A stretch of DNA of 64,000 bases from Amycolatopsis granulosa (GCF_011758745.1 NZ_JAANOV010000001.1:2046001-2110000); one strand, 5' to 3'; shown: positions 44,304 to 53,498, numbered from the stretch's first letter. Numbers and translations: made by a program. The notes: a model not told the origin generated them from the letters alone.

Positions 44304-45097
44304 ACCGGCACGCGGTACTCGCTGTCGGCGCGGTCGGTGATGAACATGTGGCCGGGCGAGTGGGTGATCGCGAACGGTGGTTTCGACGCCATCAGCGCCG
44401 CCTGCGGCGTGACCCCGCACGCCCAGAACACCGGTACGTCACCGGGGTCCGCCTCGACCGGTTCACCGAAGTCGGGGCGGCCCAGGTCGGCGATCCCGAG
44501 CTCCCCGGGGTCGCCGACGTGCACCGGTGCGCCGTGCACCGCCGGCATCGCCCCGCTGATCGCGACGGCCTCGCCGACCAGGCCGGCCGGGATCGGGCGC
44601 ATCGACACGACCAGCGGGCCGTGCAGCCGCCCGGCCGGGCGGCACCGCCGGTTCGTCACGTACATCGGCACGTTGCGGCCCTGCTCCAGGTGCCGCAGCG
44701 GGACGCCGGCGGCACGCAGTCCGGCCTCGAACGTGAAGCTGCATCCGATCGAGAACGCGACCAGGTTCTCCTGCCACAGGCCGCTCACGTCCTCGACCTC
44801 CTCGGCCAGCTCGCCGTGCCGCCACACCCGGTACCGGGGCAGGTCCCGGCTCAGGTCGGCGCCCGGCGCGAGCACCGTCGAGGTGTCACCCGGGTCGGTC
44901 ACGTCGAGCACCGGGCACGGCCGTGGGTTGCGCTGGCAGAACAGCAGCACGTCGTAGGCCCAGTCGCGCGGGACGGCGATCAGGTTGGTCTGCGTGAAGC
45001 CGGGAGCCCATCCCGACGTCGGCGCCACGGTCCCGGCGCGGAACGCCGCGCGCGCCTGCTCCGGTGAGGTGGTCGCCGGATCGTCTACCCTGGTCAT
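44288..45097 (-). CDS. D-glutamate cyclase / DUF1445 (putative hydro-lyase) family protein
   Basis: A 269-residue protein of the DUF1445 family, related to YcsI and to the mitochondrial D-glutamate cyclase domain that turns D-glutamate into 5-oxo-D-proline. Marks are [28 protein letters not shown] near residue 31, [13 protein letters not shown] near 115, [12 protein letters not shown] near 141 and [29 protein letters not shown] near the end. Bacterial members are largely uncharacterised. It runs against its neighbours: its end overlaps the SDR end by 16 bp, and its start is 29 nt from the divergent third DUF917 gene. Confidence 0.85.
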   Translation of the reverse strand: MTRVDDPATTSPEQARAAFRAGTVAPTSGWAPGFTQTNLIAVPRDWAYDVLLFCQRNPRPCPVLDVTDPGDTSTVLAPGADLSRDLPRYRVWRHGELAEEVEDVSGLWQENLVAFSIGCSFTFEAGLRAAGVPLRHLEQGRNVPMYVTNRRCRPAGRLHGPLVVSMRPIPAGLVGEAVAISGAMPAVHGAPVHVGDPGELGIADLGRPDFGEPVEADPGDVPVFWACGVTPQAALMASKPPFAITHSPGHMFITDRADSEYRVPVQRNE

Positions 45098-45126
45098 GCC
45101 CTCCAGCTCAGCACACGAAGGCCGGC

Positions 45127-46191
45127 ATGCGCATCACCGCGGCGGACGTTCCCGCACTCGAACGGGGTGTCGCGCTGCTCGGCTCCGGCGGGGGCGGTGA
45201 CACGATGACGGCGGCGGCGCTGCTGCGCCAGCACGTGATCCACGGGCGCGAACCCGAGGTTCCCGCCGCACTGGACCCGGCGACCCCGGTCATGCCGGTC
45301 GGCATCGCCGGCTCGACCGCGGCCTTCACCGAAAAACTGCCGAGCGGGTCGGAGTTCGCGACCGCGGTGTCCGCCCTCGAACGCTGGACCGGCGCCCGCG
45401 CCGGCGCCCTGATGTCGATCGAGATCGGCGGCCTCAACGGGCTGGTGCCGCTGGTGGCCGCCGTCGAGCTGGGCCTGCCGTGCGCCGACGCCGACCTGTC
45501 CGGACGCGGCCTGCCGCGGCTGGACCAGCTCGCCATCGCCGCGGCCGGCCGCGGTCTCGCCCCGGCCGCGCTCGCCGAGCCCGGCGGGCAGGTGCTGCTG
45601 CTGGCGGCCGGACCGGACGAGGCGATCGAACGCAGCGCCCGCACGTTCGTGGCCGGTTCCGGTGGCTGGGCGGCGATGGCGTTCGCCCCGGTGCCCGCCG
45701 GTGAACTGCCCGGGTGCGCCGTCATGGGCAGTGTGCGCGCGGCGCTGGAGCTCGGTAGGCGCGTGCTCGCGGCCGGGGAGAGCCCGGACCCGGACCGGCT
45801 CGCCGCGGCCTCCGGCGGGCAGGTGCTGGCGATGGGCCGGGTGCTGGAGGTGTCCAGGCACGTCGGCCCCGGGCGGCACGGCAGCGCCGGGTTCGGCCGC
45901 GGCAGCGCCACCCTGACCGACCACCGCACCGGCGCGCTGCTGCGGCTGGAGATGGAGAACGAGTACCTCCTCGCGCTGCGCGACGGGCAGCCGGTGGCCT
46001 CCACGCCGGACGTGCTCGCCGTCGTCGACCACCGCACCGGGGTCCCGGTGTCCTGCGACACGATCCGCGCCGGGATCGAGGTCGACGTGCTGCGCCTCGC
46101 CGCGGCGCCGTTCTGGACCGATCCGCGGCGGCTGCCGGTGCTGGAGCCGCGCGCCTACGGCATCGACTGCGATCCGGTGCTCGCACCATGA
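45127..46191 (+). CDS. DUF917 protein, divergent copy C
   Basis: A 354-residue DUF917 relative. It keeps [27 protein letters not shown], a DAD, the [10 protein letters not shown] strand and [13 protein letters not shown]...PDVLAVVD, but where copies A and B have DADGMGRAFPELQM it has [15 protein letters not shown], and the YAMSG region is absent. It may therefore bind a different ligand or act as a partner subunit. ATG 45127. The stop overlaps the PucR start by 4 nt, so regulator and copy C are cotranscribed from the promoter facing the DUF1445 gene. Confidence 0.8.
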   Translation: MRITAADVPALERGVALLGSGGGGDTMTAAALLRQHVIHGREPEVPAALDPATPVMPVGIAGSTAAFTEKLPSGSEFATAVSALERWTGARAGALMSIEIGGLNGLVPLVAAVELGLPCADADLSGRGLPRLDQLAIAAAGRGLAPAALAEPGGQVLLLAAGPDEAIERSARTFVAGSGGWAAMAFAPVPAGELPGCAVMGSVRAALELGRRVLAAGESPDPDRLAAASGGQVLAMGRVLEVSRHVGPGRHGSAGFGRGSATLTDHRTGALLRLEMENEYLLALRDGQPVASTPDVLAVVDHRTGVPVSCDTIRAGIEVDVLRLAAAPFWTDPRRLPVLEPRAYGIDCDPVLAP

Positions 46192-47684
46192 TCCTGCGCC
46201 GACTGCTGGCCCTGCCGTCGTGGGCCGCCGACGTCCGGGTCGTCGCCGGGCGGTCCGGGCTGGACGGTCCACTCAAGACGGTCCGGGCGACCCTGGACGC
46301 CGCGGACAGCCCGGGCCCCGGCGAGCTGCTGGTGCTGGCCCGCGAACTGCGCGGCACGGACTGGCAGATCGACGCCCTGCTGCGGCGCGGCGCCGACAGC
46401 GGCGCGGCCGGCCTGCTCCTGCCGGAGGTCGACCCGCAGACCGCGACCCGGCTGCTGGCCGACCGGCTGGCGATGCCGCTGCTGGTGACCTCCGCCCGGC
46501 CACTGGACCTGCTGGTGGACGCCCGGCTCATGCTCGCCGCGCCGGACCTGGACCGGGCGAACCTGGTGCTGGCGACGCACCGCGCGCTCGGCGAGCGGCC
46601 CCGGTCGCCGGAGGAGGTCGTGGCGGCGCTGCGCGGGCTGCTGCGGTCGCCGGTGGCGCTGCTGGACGACCGGGGCGAGCCGGTGGCCGGGGAGCTGCCG
46701 TCGGCCGGACGACTCCGGGTGGCCGAGCCGGTGCCGCAGCGCGTCGAGCTCGACGACGGTGTCCTGCTCGCGCATCCCGCGCTGCTGGCCGGTCCGGTGC
46801 TGTGGGTGGCGGCCGAGCTGACCGGGGTGCACGCGGCGCGCGCGGACGTCGTGCCGCCCGCGCTGGCGGTCGCCGCCGGCGCGGTGCAGCGGTGGCTGCT
46901 GGCGAACCGGCTGGAGCTGGAGCGGGACGCGCGGTCGCGGACGGCGCTGCTCGGTGATCTGCTCCGGCTGGACGCCGAGCCCGGCGCGGACCTGCGGCGG
47001 CGCGCGGCCGACGCCGGGTGGCGGCTGGGCGGCTGGCACGTGGGACTGCGCATCGGCGTACCGTCCGGTGTGGACACCGTGGCGCGGACGACCGAGGTGG
47101 TGCGCGCGCTGCGGGCGGAACAGATCGAGGCCGTGGTCGTCGAGCACGGCGACGGGTGGACCGGGTGGGTGACGTTCGACCAGGAGCCGACGGCCCAGCG
47201 CGTGCGCACGCTGGCGACCCGGCTGCGCGCGGCGCACAAGGCGTTGCGCCGCACCCTCGGCTCACACCTCGGGGTCGGCCGGCCGCACCCGCAGCCGGAC
47301 GGCCTCGCGGCGACGGTCGCCGAGGCCACCGACGCCGCCCGGCTGGCCGCGACCCGACCCGAGTCGGGGCACTTCCTGCACGTGGACCAGCTCGGGATGG
47401 CGCAGCTGCTGCTGGAGTGGACGCGCACCGACACGTTCGAGCCGGCGGCACGGGCACTGGTCGCACCGTTGCGCGGTGCGCCCGGTGACCTGGTGCGCAC
47501 CCTGGCCACCTACCTGGACGCGGAATCGTCGATCGCCGAGACCGCCGCCGTGCTCGGCGTGCACCGCAACACGGTCGCGGCGCGGATCGCCCGCATCGAA
47601 CAGCTCCTCGGGGTGGACCTCTCCCGCCCGGACGACCGTCTCGCCCTGCACCTCGCCTCCCGCGCCATCACCCTCGGCGACTGA
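46188..47684 (+). CDS. PucR-family transcriptional regulator
   Basis: A 498-residue regulator. Residues about 1-125 form the PucR ligand domain (LLALPSWAADVRVVAG), the middle has a GGDEF-like degenerate domain, and the C-terminus has the PucR helix-turn-helix SIAETAAVLGVHRNTVAARIARIEQLLG near residues 445-472. PucR proteins usually activate genes for purine, allantoin, hydantoin or amine breakdown in response to the substrate. It is translationally coupled to DUF917 copy C and is the obvious regulator of the whole 38.5-46.2 kb locus. Confidence 0.92.
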   Translation: MILRRLLALPSWAADVRVVAGRSGLDGPLKTVRATLDAADSPGPGELLVLARELRGTDWQIDALLRRGADSGAAGLLLPEVDPQTATRLLADRLAMPLLVTSARPLDLLVDARLMLAAPDLDRANLVLATHRALGERPRSPEEVVAALRGLLRSPVALLDDRGEPVAGELPSAGRLRVAEPVPQRVELDDGVLLAHPALLAGPVLWVAAELTGVHAARADVVPPALAVAAGAVQRWLLANRLELERDARSRTALLGDLLRLDAEPGADLRRRAADAGWRLGGWHVGLRIGVPSGVDTVARTTEVVRALRAEQIEAVVVEHGDGWTGWVTFDQEPTAQRVRTLATRLRAAHKALRRTLGSHLGVGRPHPQPDGLAATVAEATDAARLAATRPESGHFLHVDQLGMAQLLLEWTRTDTFEPAARALVAPLRGAPGDLVRTLATYLDAESSIAETAAVLGVHRNTVAARIARIEQLLGVDLSRPDDRLALHLASRAITLGD

Positions 47685-47709
47685 GCCCGGGGGCGCCGCC
47701 GCCCGGCCC

Positions 47710-47840
47710 GGCCAACACGCCGAACACCGGCGTGTTCGCCACTCCCGCGCACGTACCCGGGTTGGCCGCTTCCGACGCTTCGTGAGCAGCCAACACGGCA
47801 CCCCGAGCGGCGAACACGCCGCGGCGGCCGGCCAACACGC
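47710..47840. repeat. Second cluster of AACACG/CGTGTT repeats
   Basis: Copies are GGCCAACACGCC (47710-47721), GGCGTGTTCGCC (47729-47740), GCCAACACGGC (47789-47799), GGCGAACACGCC (47809-47820) and GGCCAACACGC (47830-47840). Both orientations occur. The 203-nt gap between the PucR gene and the convergent LLM gene holds nothing else recognisable. Confidence 0.65.
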
Positions 47841-47887
47841 TGCGAGGTCATCCGCCGGGCGGCGCGCTGCGTCGGCCCGACCGCCCC

Positions 47888-48841
47888 TCAGCCCTTGAGC
47901 TGGGGCAGCACCTTCGACGACCAGGCGTCGAAGAACTTGTCCTGCTCCGGCCCGATCTGCGACACGTACACCTCGTCGAACCCGGCGTCGGCGAACTGGC
48001 GCACCGCCTGCGCGTGCGCGTCGGCGTCCGGGCCGCACGGGATCTGGCCCGCGACCTGCTCCTCGGTGACCACCGGCACGGCCTGCTCGAAGTCGCGCGG
48101 GGTCGGCAGGATCCGGCCGAGGCTGCCGGGCAGCAGGTCGCTCGCCCACAGCCGGTGCGCCGTCTCGCGGGCCTGGTCGGCCGAGTCGGCCCAGCACACC
48201 TTGAACCCGCCCTGGACCGGCCCGCGGCCACCGGCCTCCCGGTAGGAGTGCACCAGCTCACCGTCGGGCATCACCGTGGCGAAGCCGTCCGCGATCTTCG
48301 CGATCCGGCGCGCGATCCTGGGCCCGAACGCGGACACGTAGATCGGCACCGGCTGCTCCGGCAGGGTGTAGATGCGGGCCTGCTCCACCGTGTAGTGCTT
48401 GCCGTAGTGGGTGATCTCCTCGCCGGTGTGCAGCTTGCGGATCACCTCCACGGCCTCCTCCAGCATCTCCAGCCGCCGCGACCCGGGCGGCCACCGGTCG
48501 CCGAGGATGTGCTCGTTGAGCGCCTCCCCGGAACCGACACCGAGGACGAACCGGCCCTCGCACTGCACGGCCGCCGTCGCCGCGGCCTGCGCGATGATCG
48601 CCGGGTGGATCCGCACCGTCGGGCACGTGACCGCTGTCGTGATGGGCAGCGACACGGCCTGGGACAGAGCACCGATCACCGACCAGACGAACGGGCTGTT
48701 GCCCTGCTCGCCGGTCCACGGGTGGAAGTGGTCGGAGATCCACAACCGCTCGAACCCGGCCTGCTCCGCCTTCTTCGCCTGTTCCACCAGCTCACGGGGC
48801 CCGTGCTCCTCGCTGGACAGGAAATAGCCGACACTCACCAT
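47888..48841 (-). CDS. F420-dependent LLM-class oxidoreductase
   Basis: Luciferase-like TIM-barrel flavin/F420 enzyme of 317 residues, close to the F420-dependent glucose-6-phosphate dehydrogenase branch: VGYFLSSEEHGPRELVEQAKKAEQAGFERLWISDHFHPW in the first 45 residues, and VLGVGSGEALNEHILGDRWP near residue 100. Cofactor F420 is common in actinobacteria. The substrate is not predictable. ATG 48841. It stands alone between the repeat cluster and the STAS gene. Confidence 0.88.
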   Translation of the reverse strand: MVSVGYFLSSEEHGPRELVEQAKKAEQAGFERLWISDHFHPWTGEQGNSPFVWSVIGALSQAVSLPITTAVTCPTVRIHPAIIAQAAATAAVQCEGRFVLGVGSGEALNEHILGDRWPPGSRRLEMLEEAVEVIRKLHTGEEITHYGKHYTVEQARIYTLPEQPVPIYVSAFGPRIARRIAKIADGFATVMPDGELVHSYREAGGRGPVQGGFKVCWADSADQARETAHRLWASDLLPGSLGRILPTPRDFEQAVPVVTEEQVAGQIPCGPDADAHAQAVRQFADAGFDEVYVSQIGPEQDKFFDAWSSKVLPQLKG

Positions 48842-48863
48842 GTGCCGGGACTACCCACACCGC

Positions 48864-49184
48864 TCACCGCTCACGCACCGTCGCCAACGGCTCGAAGCCG
48901 GACATCATCAGGACCCGGCGCACGGGTGAGGCGGGTGCCACGATCAGGTCCAGACCCATCTGCAGCACCTTCAGCCTCCCGGCGAGCGTGAACAGCACCC
49001 GCAGACCGGAACTGTCCAGATAGGTCACGTCGGTGAGGTCGATCGAGACGTGTGACGCGTCGTTGCCGATGGCGGAGAAAACCTGTTCCTGGACGAGGTC
49101 GGCGTTGGCCAGGTCGATCTCGCCGCTGACCGTCAGCACCACGTGCCCGCCGTCGTGCTCCGCGTCGATGGTCGCCGTGGTCAT
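48864..49184 (-). CDS. STAS-domain anti-sigma factor antagonist
   Basis: A 106-residue STAS protein of the RsbV/SpoIIAA type. The phosphorylatable serine is in TYLDSSGLRVLF near residue 57. Unphosphorylated, such proteins bind an anti-sigma kinase and free its sigma factor; a PP2C phosphatase returns them to that state. ATG 49184 overlaps the stop of the upstream phosphatase/kinase fusion by 4 nt, so the switch components are made together. No sigma factor gene is present in the window. Confidence 0.92.
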   Translation of the reverse strand: MTTATIDAEHDGGHVVLTVSGEIDLANADLVQEQVFSAIGNDASHVSIDLTDVTYLDSSGLRVLFTLAGRLKVLQMGLDLIVAPASPVRRVLMMSGFEPLATVRER

Positions 49185-50791
49185 TGCGCTTGCCCGTCCA
49201 CGATCGTCCGGCGAATCATGACCTCCGTCCCCTGGGGCCGATGGTCGATGCGGACCTCGTCCCCACAGCGGTGCATCAACAGTGTCCCGCGGCCGCGGTT
49301 CTCGCCGCGCGGGGGACGCCAGCGGCCCTCGTCGCACACCCTGGCGATTACGTCGGACCCGTGCCGGTCAAGCTGGACGCGGACCACGCCGCCGGCCGGC
49401 CCGTAGGCGTGCTCGACCGCGTTCGAGGTGGCCTCACCGACCGCGACCAGCAGGTCGGACGTGGCGTCCGGGCTCGCCCCGACGAGGTTCAGCCACCGCC
49501 GCATCGCGGAGCGGACCTCCTTCAGCGACTCGGGCACCGCGGGCACGGCGAGGTCCAGCGGGCCGACCTCGCTGCCGTCCTGGCGGCGCACGGCGAGCAG
49601 CGCGACGTCGTCGTCCGGGTTGTCCTCGCCGATCATCGCGCCCATCACGTCGGCGCAGACATCGGTGACCGGCACCGGGCGCACGGCCGCGCACAGGCGG
49701 TCCAGCCCCTCGTCGAGCGGGACACCGCGTCGTTCGACGAGGCCGTCGGTGTAGAAACAGACGACCGAGCCGGGCGGGATGTCCACCACGCTCACCCGGC
49801 GCCGCACGTCCCGCAGCGCCCCGATCGGCGGGTCGACGGCGACGTCCAGCAGCCGGGCCGGTTCCCCGACGCGGCCCTGGACCGGCACCAGGTGGCCGGC
49901 CGAGGACACGTGCAGCCGCTCGAAGTTCGGCTCCACCACCGCGTAGAGCACGGTCGCCATCATGCCCGGCTCGAAGTGCTGCATCTTGCGGTCGAGGTTG
50001 ACGAGCACCTCGGCCGGGTCGCCGCCCTCCAGAGCGAACGCCCGCAGGGCACTGCGCATCCGGCCCATGACGATCGCGGCCGGCAGGCCGTGCCCGACGA
50101 CGTCACCGATCACCACGCCGAGCCAGTTGTTCGGCAACAGGAACACGTCGTACCAGTCGCCGGCGATCGCACCCTGGTCCCCGGGGACGTAGCGGGCGGC
50201 GAGCTCGAGCCCCGGGACGACCGGCAGCTTGCTCGGCAGCAGGCTGCGCTGCAGCTCGGCCGCCGCGGCCCGCTCGGCCTGCGACCGCTGGGCGTGCGCG
50301 GCCAGCGCGATCCGGTCGGCGGCCAGCTGGAGCAGCTCGACGTCCTCCGGGGTGAACTCGCGCTTGCTCAGCGTGCCGACGTGCAGCACACCCAGCGGTT
50401 CACCACCGACCAGCAGCGGAACCCCCAGCAGGGTCTGGATGCCCTTCTCCCACAGCAACCGGTTGACCACCGTCGTGGAGTCGACCCGCTGCAGCTGCAC
50501 CGGTTCACGGCGCGCGACCACCTGCCCCGCGAAACCCTTGCCGACCGGGACCCGCACGCCCTGCGCCACCTCGGTTTCGATGCCGCGCGCGGCGACGGCG
50601 AGGAGCTCGCGGCCGCCCGGTTCGAGCAACAGCACGGCCGCGGTGTCGGTGTGCAGGACCTGGCGCACCCGGTCCAGCAGCTCGGTCAGCAGGTCCTCGG
50701 CGGCCAGGTGGGCCAGCGCGCTGTCGCTCACGAGACCGATGCGCTGCAACTTCTGCTCGGCTTGCAGGCGCGTGCTGGCCGATGTGGACAT
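49181..50791 (-). CDS. GAF-PP2C(SpoIIE)-HATPase fusion, RsbU/RsbW-like
   Basis: A 536-residue signalling protein. Residues about 20-165 are a GAF sensor, residues about 185-395 a PP2C/SpoIIE phosphatase (GDWYDVFLLPNNWLGVVIGDVVGHG and EDNPDDDVALLAV), and residues about 410-530 an anti-sigma-type ATPase (VGEATSNAVEHAYGP, then GRGTLLMHRCGDEV). Thus the phosphatase and the kinase that act in opposite directions on a STAS protein are on one chain. The STAS partner is the next gene with a 4-nt overlap. ATG 50791. Confidence 0.92.
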   Translation of the reverse strand: MSTSASTRLQAEQKLQRIGLVSDSALAHLAAEDLLTELLDRVRQVLHTDTAAVLLLEPGGRELLAVAARGIETEVAQGVRVPVGKGFAGQVVARREPVQLQRVDSTTVVNRLLWEKGIQTLLGVPLLVGGEPLGVLHVGTLSKREFTPEDVELLQLAADRIALAAHAQRSQAERAAAAELQRSLLPSKLPVVPGLELAARYVPGDQGAIAGDWYDVFLLPNNWLGVVIGDVVGHGLPAAIVMGRMRSALRAFALEGGDPAEVLVNLDRKMQHFEPGMMATVLYAVVEPNFERLHVSSAGHLVPVQGRVGEPARLLDVAVDPPIGALRDVRRRVSVVDIPPGSVVCFYTDGLVERRGVPLDEGLDRLCAAVRPVPVTDVCADVMGAMIGEDNPDDDVALLAVRRQDGSEVGPLDLAVPAVPESLKEVRSAMRRWLNLVGASPDATSDLLVAVGEATSNAVEHAYGPAGGVVRVQLDRHGSDVIARVCDEGRWRPPRGENRGRGTLLMHRCGDEVRIDHRPQGTEVMIRRTIVDGQAQ

Positions 50792-51008
50792 GATGCGAGA
50801 CTAGCCCCTGCCCCGGGCGGAGAAACCTGTGGTTTCCAGCTGGTCGGAGCGGTTCCGCCACGGTTGTGCACCGGTAGGCCGCACGAGCGGTACGACAACC
50901 CCGCAGGCCAGGCCGTTCCGGCCGGGATGTGCACCACGATCCGCGCCGGGACCACGGCGTCCGCCACGCGGACCGAGATGACCTTCCCGGGTGATCATCG
51001 GCCGCCGC

Positions 51009-53498
51009 TCAGCCACGCTCGATGAGGTGCCCGACGACCTCCGGACCCGGATGCGGCGCACCGGACGCGTCGCGGCGGATGGTCGGTTCCGGCAGCTCCA
51101 CCGGGTCGCCGTTCTTCGCGGCACCAGCGGGCCGCGGGCCCACCCAGCCGACCGTCAGCCGCGCCTCGCCCTTCAGGAACCGGTGCGCGCGCACCCCGCC
51201 CGTCGCCCGGCCCTTCGCCGGGTACTCCGCGAACGGCGTCGTCTTCACGCTCTGCCCGGTGGCCGTCACCACCATCGGCTCGCCGTGCGCGGCGTCGTCG
51301 GTGCGGACGGCGCCGAAGAACACCACCTCGGCATCCCCGGCCAGCTTGATGCCCGCCATGCCGCCGCCCTTGAGACCCTGCGGCCGCACCAGCGACGCCG
51401 GGAACCGCAACAGCGACGCATCCGAGGACAGGAACGCCAGCGTCTCCTCGCCGCCGGTGAGCCACGCCGCGCCGACCACCTCGTCACCGTCCTTGAGGCC
51501 GATGACGTCGAACTCGTCGGAGCGCACCGGCCAGTCCGGTGCCACCACCTTCACCACCCCCTGCCGGGTGCCGAGCGCGAGTCCCGGCGACCCGGCGGCC
51601 TGCTCGCCCAGCGGCGCGATGCCGACGACCTTCTCGCCCTTGTCCAGCGGCACCAGCTCGCGCGCCGCCATCCCGCCGCGCAGCGACACCGTGCCGGCCC
51701 GCTCGGGCAGCACCGGCAGGGGCAGCACATCCGTTTTGAACGCGCGTCCGCGGCTGGTGAGGAGCAGGATCTGCCCACGCGCGGTGGAGTGCACCATCGC
51801 CGCGACGGTGTCGTGCTTCACGCGCCCGTTGCGGCGGCGGCCCTCCGGCGCCTCCTCCGACTCCGCCGCGGTGCGCGCGACCAGGCCGGTGGCCGACAGG
51901 ATCACCTGGCACGGGTCGTCGGCGACCTCCAGCGGCCCGGCCGGCTTGGACGCGGCCAGCACCTCCTTGAGGTCACCGTCGATGAGCGCGGTGCGCCGCT
52001 CGGTCGGGAAGTCCTTCGCGATCTTCGCCAGCTCGGCGGAGACGACCTTCTTCAGTTCCCGGTCGTCGTCGAGGATCTTGGTCAGCTCGGCGATCTCGGC
52101 ACGCAGCCGCTCCTGCTCGTCCTCGAGCTCGAGCTTGTCGTACCTGGTGAGCCGCCGCAACGGCGTGTCGAGGATGTAGGTCGCCTGGATCTCGGACAGC
52201 TTGAACCGCTTCATCAGGCCGTCCTTGGCCTCCGCGGCGTTGTCGCTGTTGCGGATCAGCCGGATCACCTTGTCGATGTCCAGCAGCGCGACGAGCAGGC
52301 CCTCGACCAGGTGCAGCCGTTCCTCGCGCTTGCGGCGCCGGTACCGGGTGCGCCGCGTCACCACCTCGTAGCGGTGGTTCAGGAACACCTCGAGCAGCTG
52401 CTTGAGCCCGAGCGTCTGCGGCTGCCCGTCGACCAGCACGAGGTTGTTGATGCCGAACGACTGCTCCAGCGGCGTGAGCCGGTAGAGGTCGGCCAGCAGC
52501 GGCTGCGGGTTGACGCCGACCTTGCACTCGATGACCAGGCGGGTGCCGTTCTCCCGGTCGGTGAGGTCCTTGACGTCGGCGATCCCGGTCAGCCGCTTGG
52601 ACTTGTTGACCTCCTCGGTGATCTTCTCGATCACCTTCTCCGGCCCGACGCCGTAGGGCAGCTCGGTGACGGTGATGGCCTGGCGGCCGCGGCTGCCGGG
52701 CAGCGGGCCGATCTCGACCTTGGCCCGCATGCGGACCACGCCTCGGCCGGTCTCGTACGCCTTGCGCACCTCGTCCAGGCCGAGCAGCATGCCGCCGGTC
52801 GGCAGGTCGGGGCCCGGGACGAACTCCATCAGCTTGTCCAGCGTGGCGCCCGGGTGGTTGATCAGCCACCGGGCGGCCGCGATGACCTCGCCCATGTTGT
52901 GCGGGATCATGTTGGTGGCCATACCGACCGCGATGCCCGAGGTGCCGTTGACCAGCAGGTTCGGGTAGGCGGCCGGCAGCACCGACGGCTCCAGCAGGGA
53001 GCCGTCGTAGTTGGGCCGGAACTCGACCGTCTCCTCGCCCAGCTCGCCCACGAGCAGCATCGCCTCGGGCGACATGCGTGCCTCGGTGTACCGGCTCGCC
53101 GCCGGGCCGTCGTCCGGGCTGCCGAAGTTGCCGTGCCCGTCGATGAGCGGCGCGTTCATCGAGAAGTCCTGCGCGAGGCGCACCATCGCGTCGTAGATCG
53201 CCGTGTCGCCGTGCGGGTGGTAGCGGCCCATCACGTCGCCGACCACGCGCGAGGACTTCACGTACGCGTGGCTGGGCCGGTAGCCCGCCTCGTTCATCGA
53301 GAACAGGATCCGGCGGTGCACCGGCTTGAGACCGTCGCGCGCGTCGGGCAGGGCGCGGGAGTGGATGACCGAGTAGGCGTACTCCAGGTAGGAGTCCTCG
53401 ATCTCGGTCTTGACCGGGTTCTCGAAGACCTGCGCGCCCGCCTGGTCGAACGCGGCCGGATCGACGCGGGTGACGGTGGTCTTGGATCGGCGTGCCAT
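51009..53498 (-). CDS. parC: Topoisomerase IV subunit A (second type II topoisomerase, ParC-like)
   Basis: DNA-cleaving subunit of 829 residues. The active-site tyrosine is 137 in AASRYTEARM, and the N-terminal LEYAYSVIHSRALPDARDGLKPVHRRILF is typical. The C-terminal beta-pinwheel (residues about 520-810) has no QRRGGKG-like GyrA box that I can find, so it is not gyrase. Streptomyces has a comparable non-gyrase pair. It follows parE by 22 nt in the same direction, an order reversed or split in many bacteria. Confidence 0.9.
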   Translation of the reverse strand: MARRSKTTVTRVDPAAFDQAGAQVFENPVKTEIEDSYLEYAYSVIHSRALPDARDGLKPVHRRILFSMNEAGYRPSHAYVKSSRVVGDVMGRYHPHGDTAIYDAMVRLAQDFSMNAPLIDGHGNFGSPDDGPAASRYTEARMSPEAMLLVGELGEETVEFRPNYDGSLLEPSVLPAAYPNLLVNGTSGIAVGMATNMIPHNMGEVIAAARWLINHPGATLDKLMEFVPGPDLPTGGMLLGLDEVRKAYETGRGVVRMRAKVEIGPLPGSRGRQAITVTELPYGVGPEKVIEKITEEVNKSKRLTGIADVKDLTDRENGTRLVIECKVGVNPQPLLADLYRLTPLEQSFGINNLVLVDGQPQTLGLKQLLEVFLNHRYEVVTRRTRYRRRKREERLHLVEGLLVALLDIDKVIRLIRNSDNAAEAKDGLMKRFKLSEIQATYILDTPLRRLTRYDKLELEDEQERLRAEIAELTKILDDDRELKKVVSAELAKIAKDFPTERRTALIDGDLKEVLAASKPAGPLEVADDPCQVILSATGLVARTAAESEEAPEGRRRNGRVKHDTVAAMVHSTARGQILLLTSRGRAFKTDVLPLPVLPERAGTVSLRGGMAARELVPLDKGEKVVGIAPLGEQAAGSPGLALGTRQGVVKVVAPDWPVRSDEFDVIGLKDGDEVVGAAWLTGGEETLAFLSSDASLLRFPASLVRPQGLKGGGMAGIKLAGDAEVVFFGAVRTDDAAHGEPMVVTATGQSVKTTPFAEYPAKGRATGGVRAHRFLKGEARLTVGWVGPRPAGAAKNGDPVELPEPTIRRDASGAPHPGPEVVGHLIERG

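Noticed and set aside
39882-46191. A complete ergothioneine degradation pathway
   Set aside because: Ergothionase, thiourocanate hydratase and the thiohydantoin methyltransferase are not in the window, so only the family name of DUF917 supports it.
45722-47509. A long minus-strand frame opposite DUF917 copy C and PucR
   Set aside because: Composition is dominated by Ser, Arg and Ala and it lies wholly over coding DNA of clear families.
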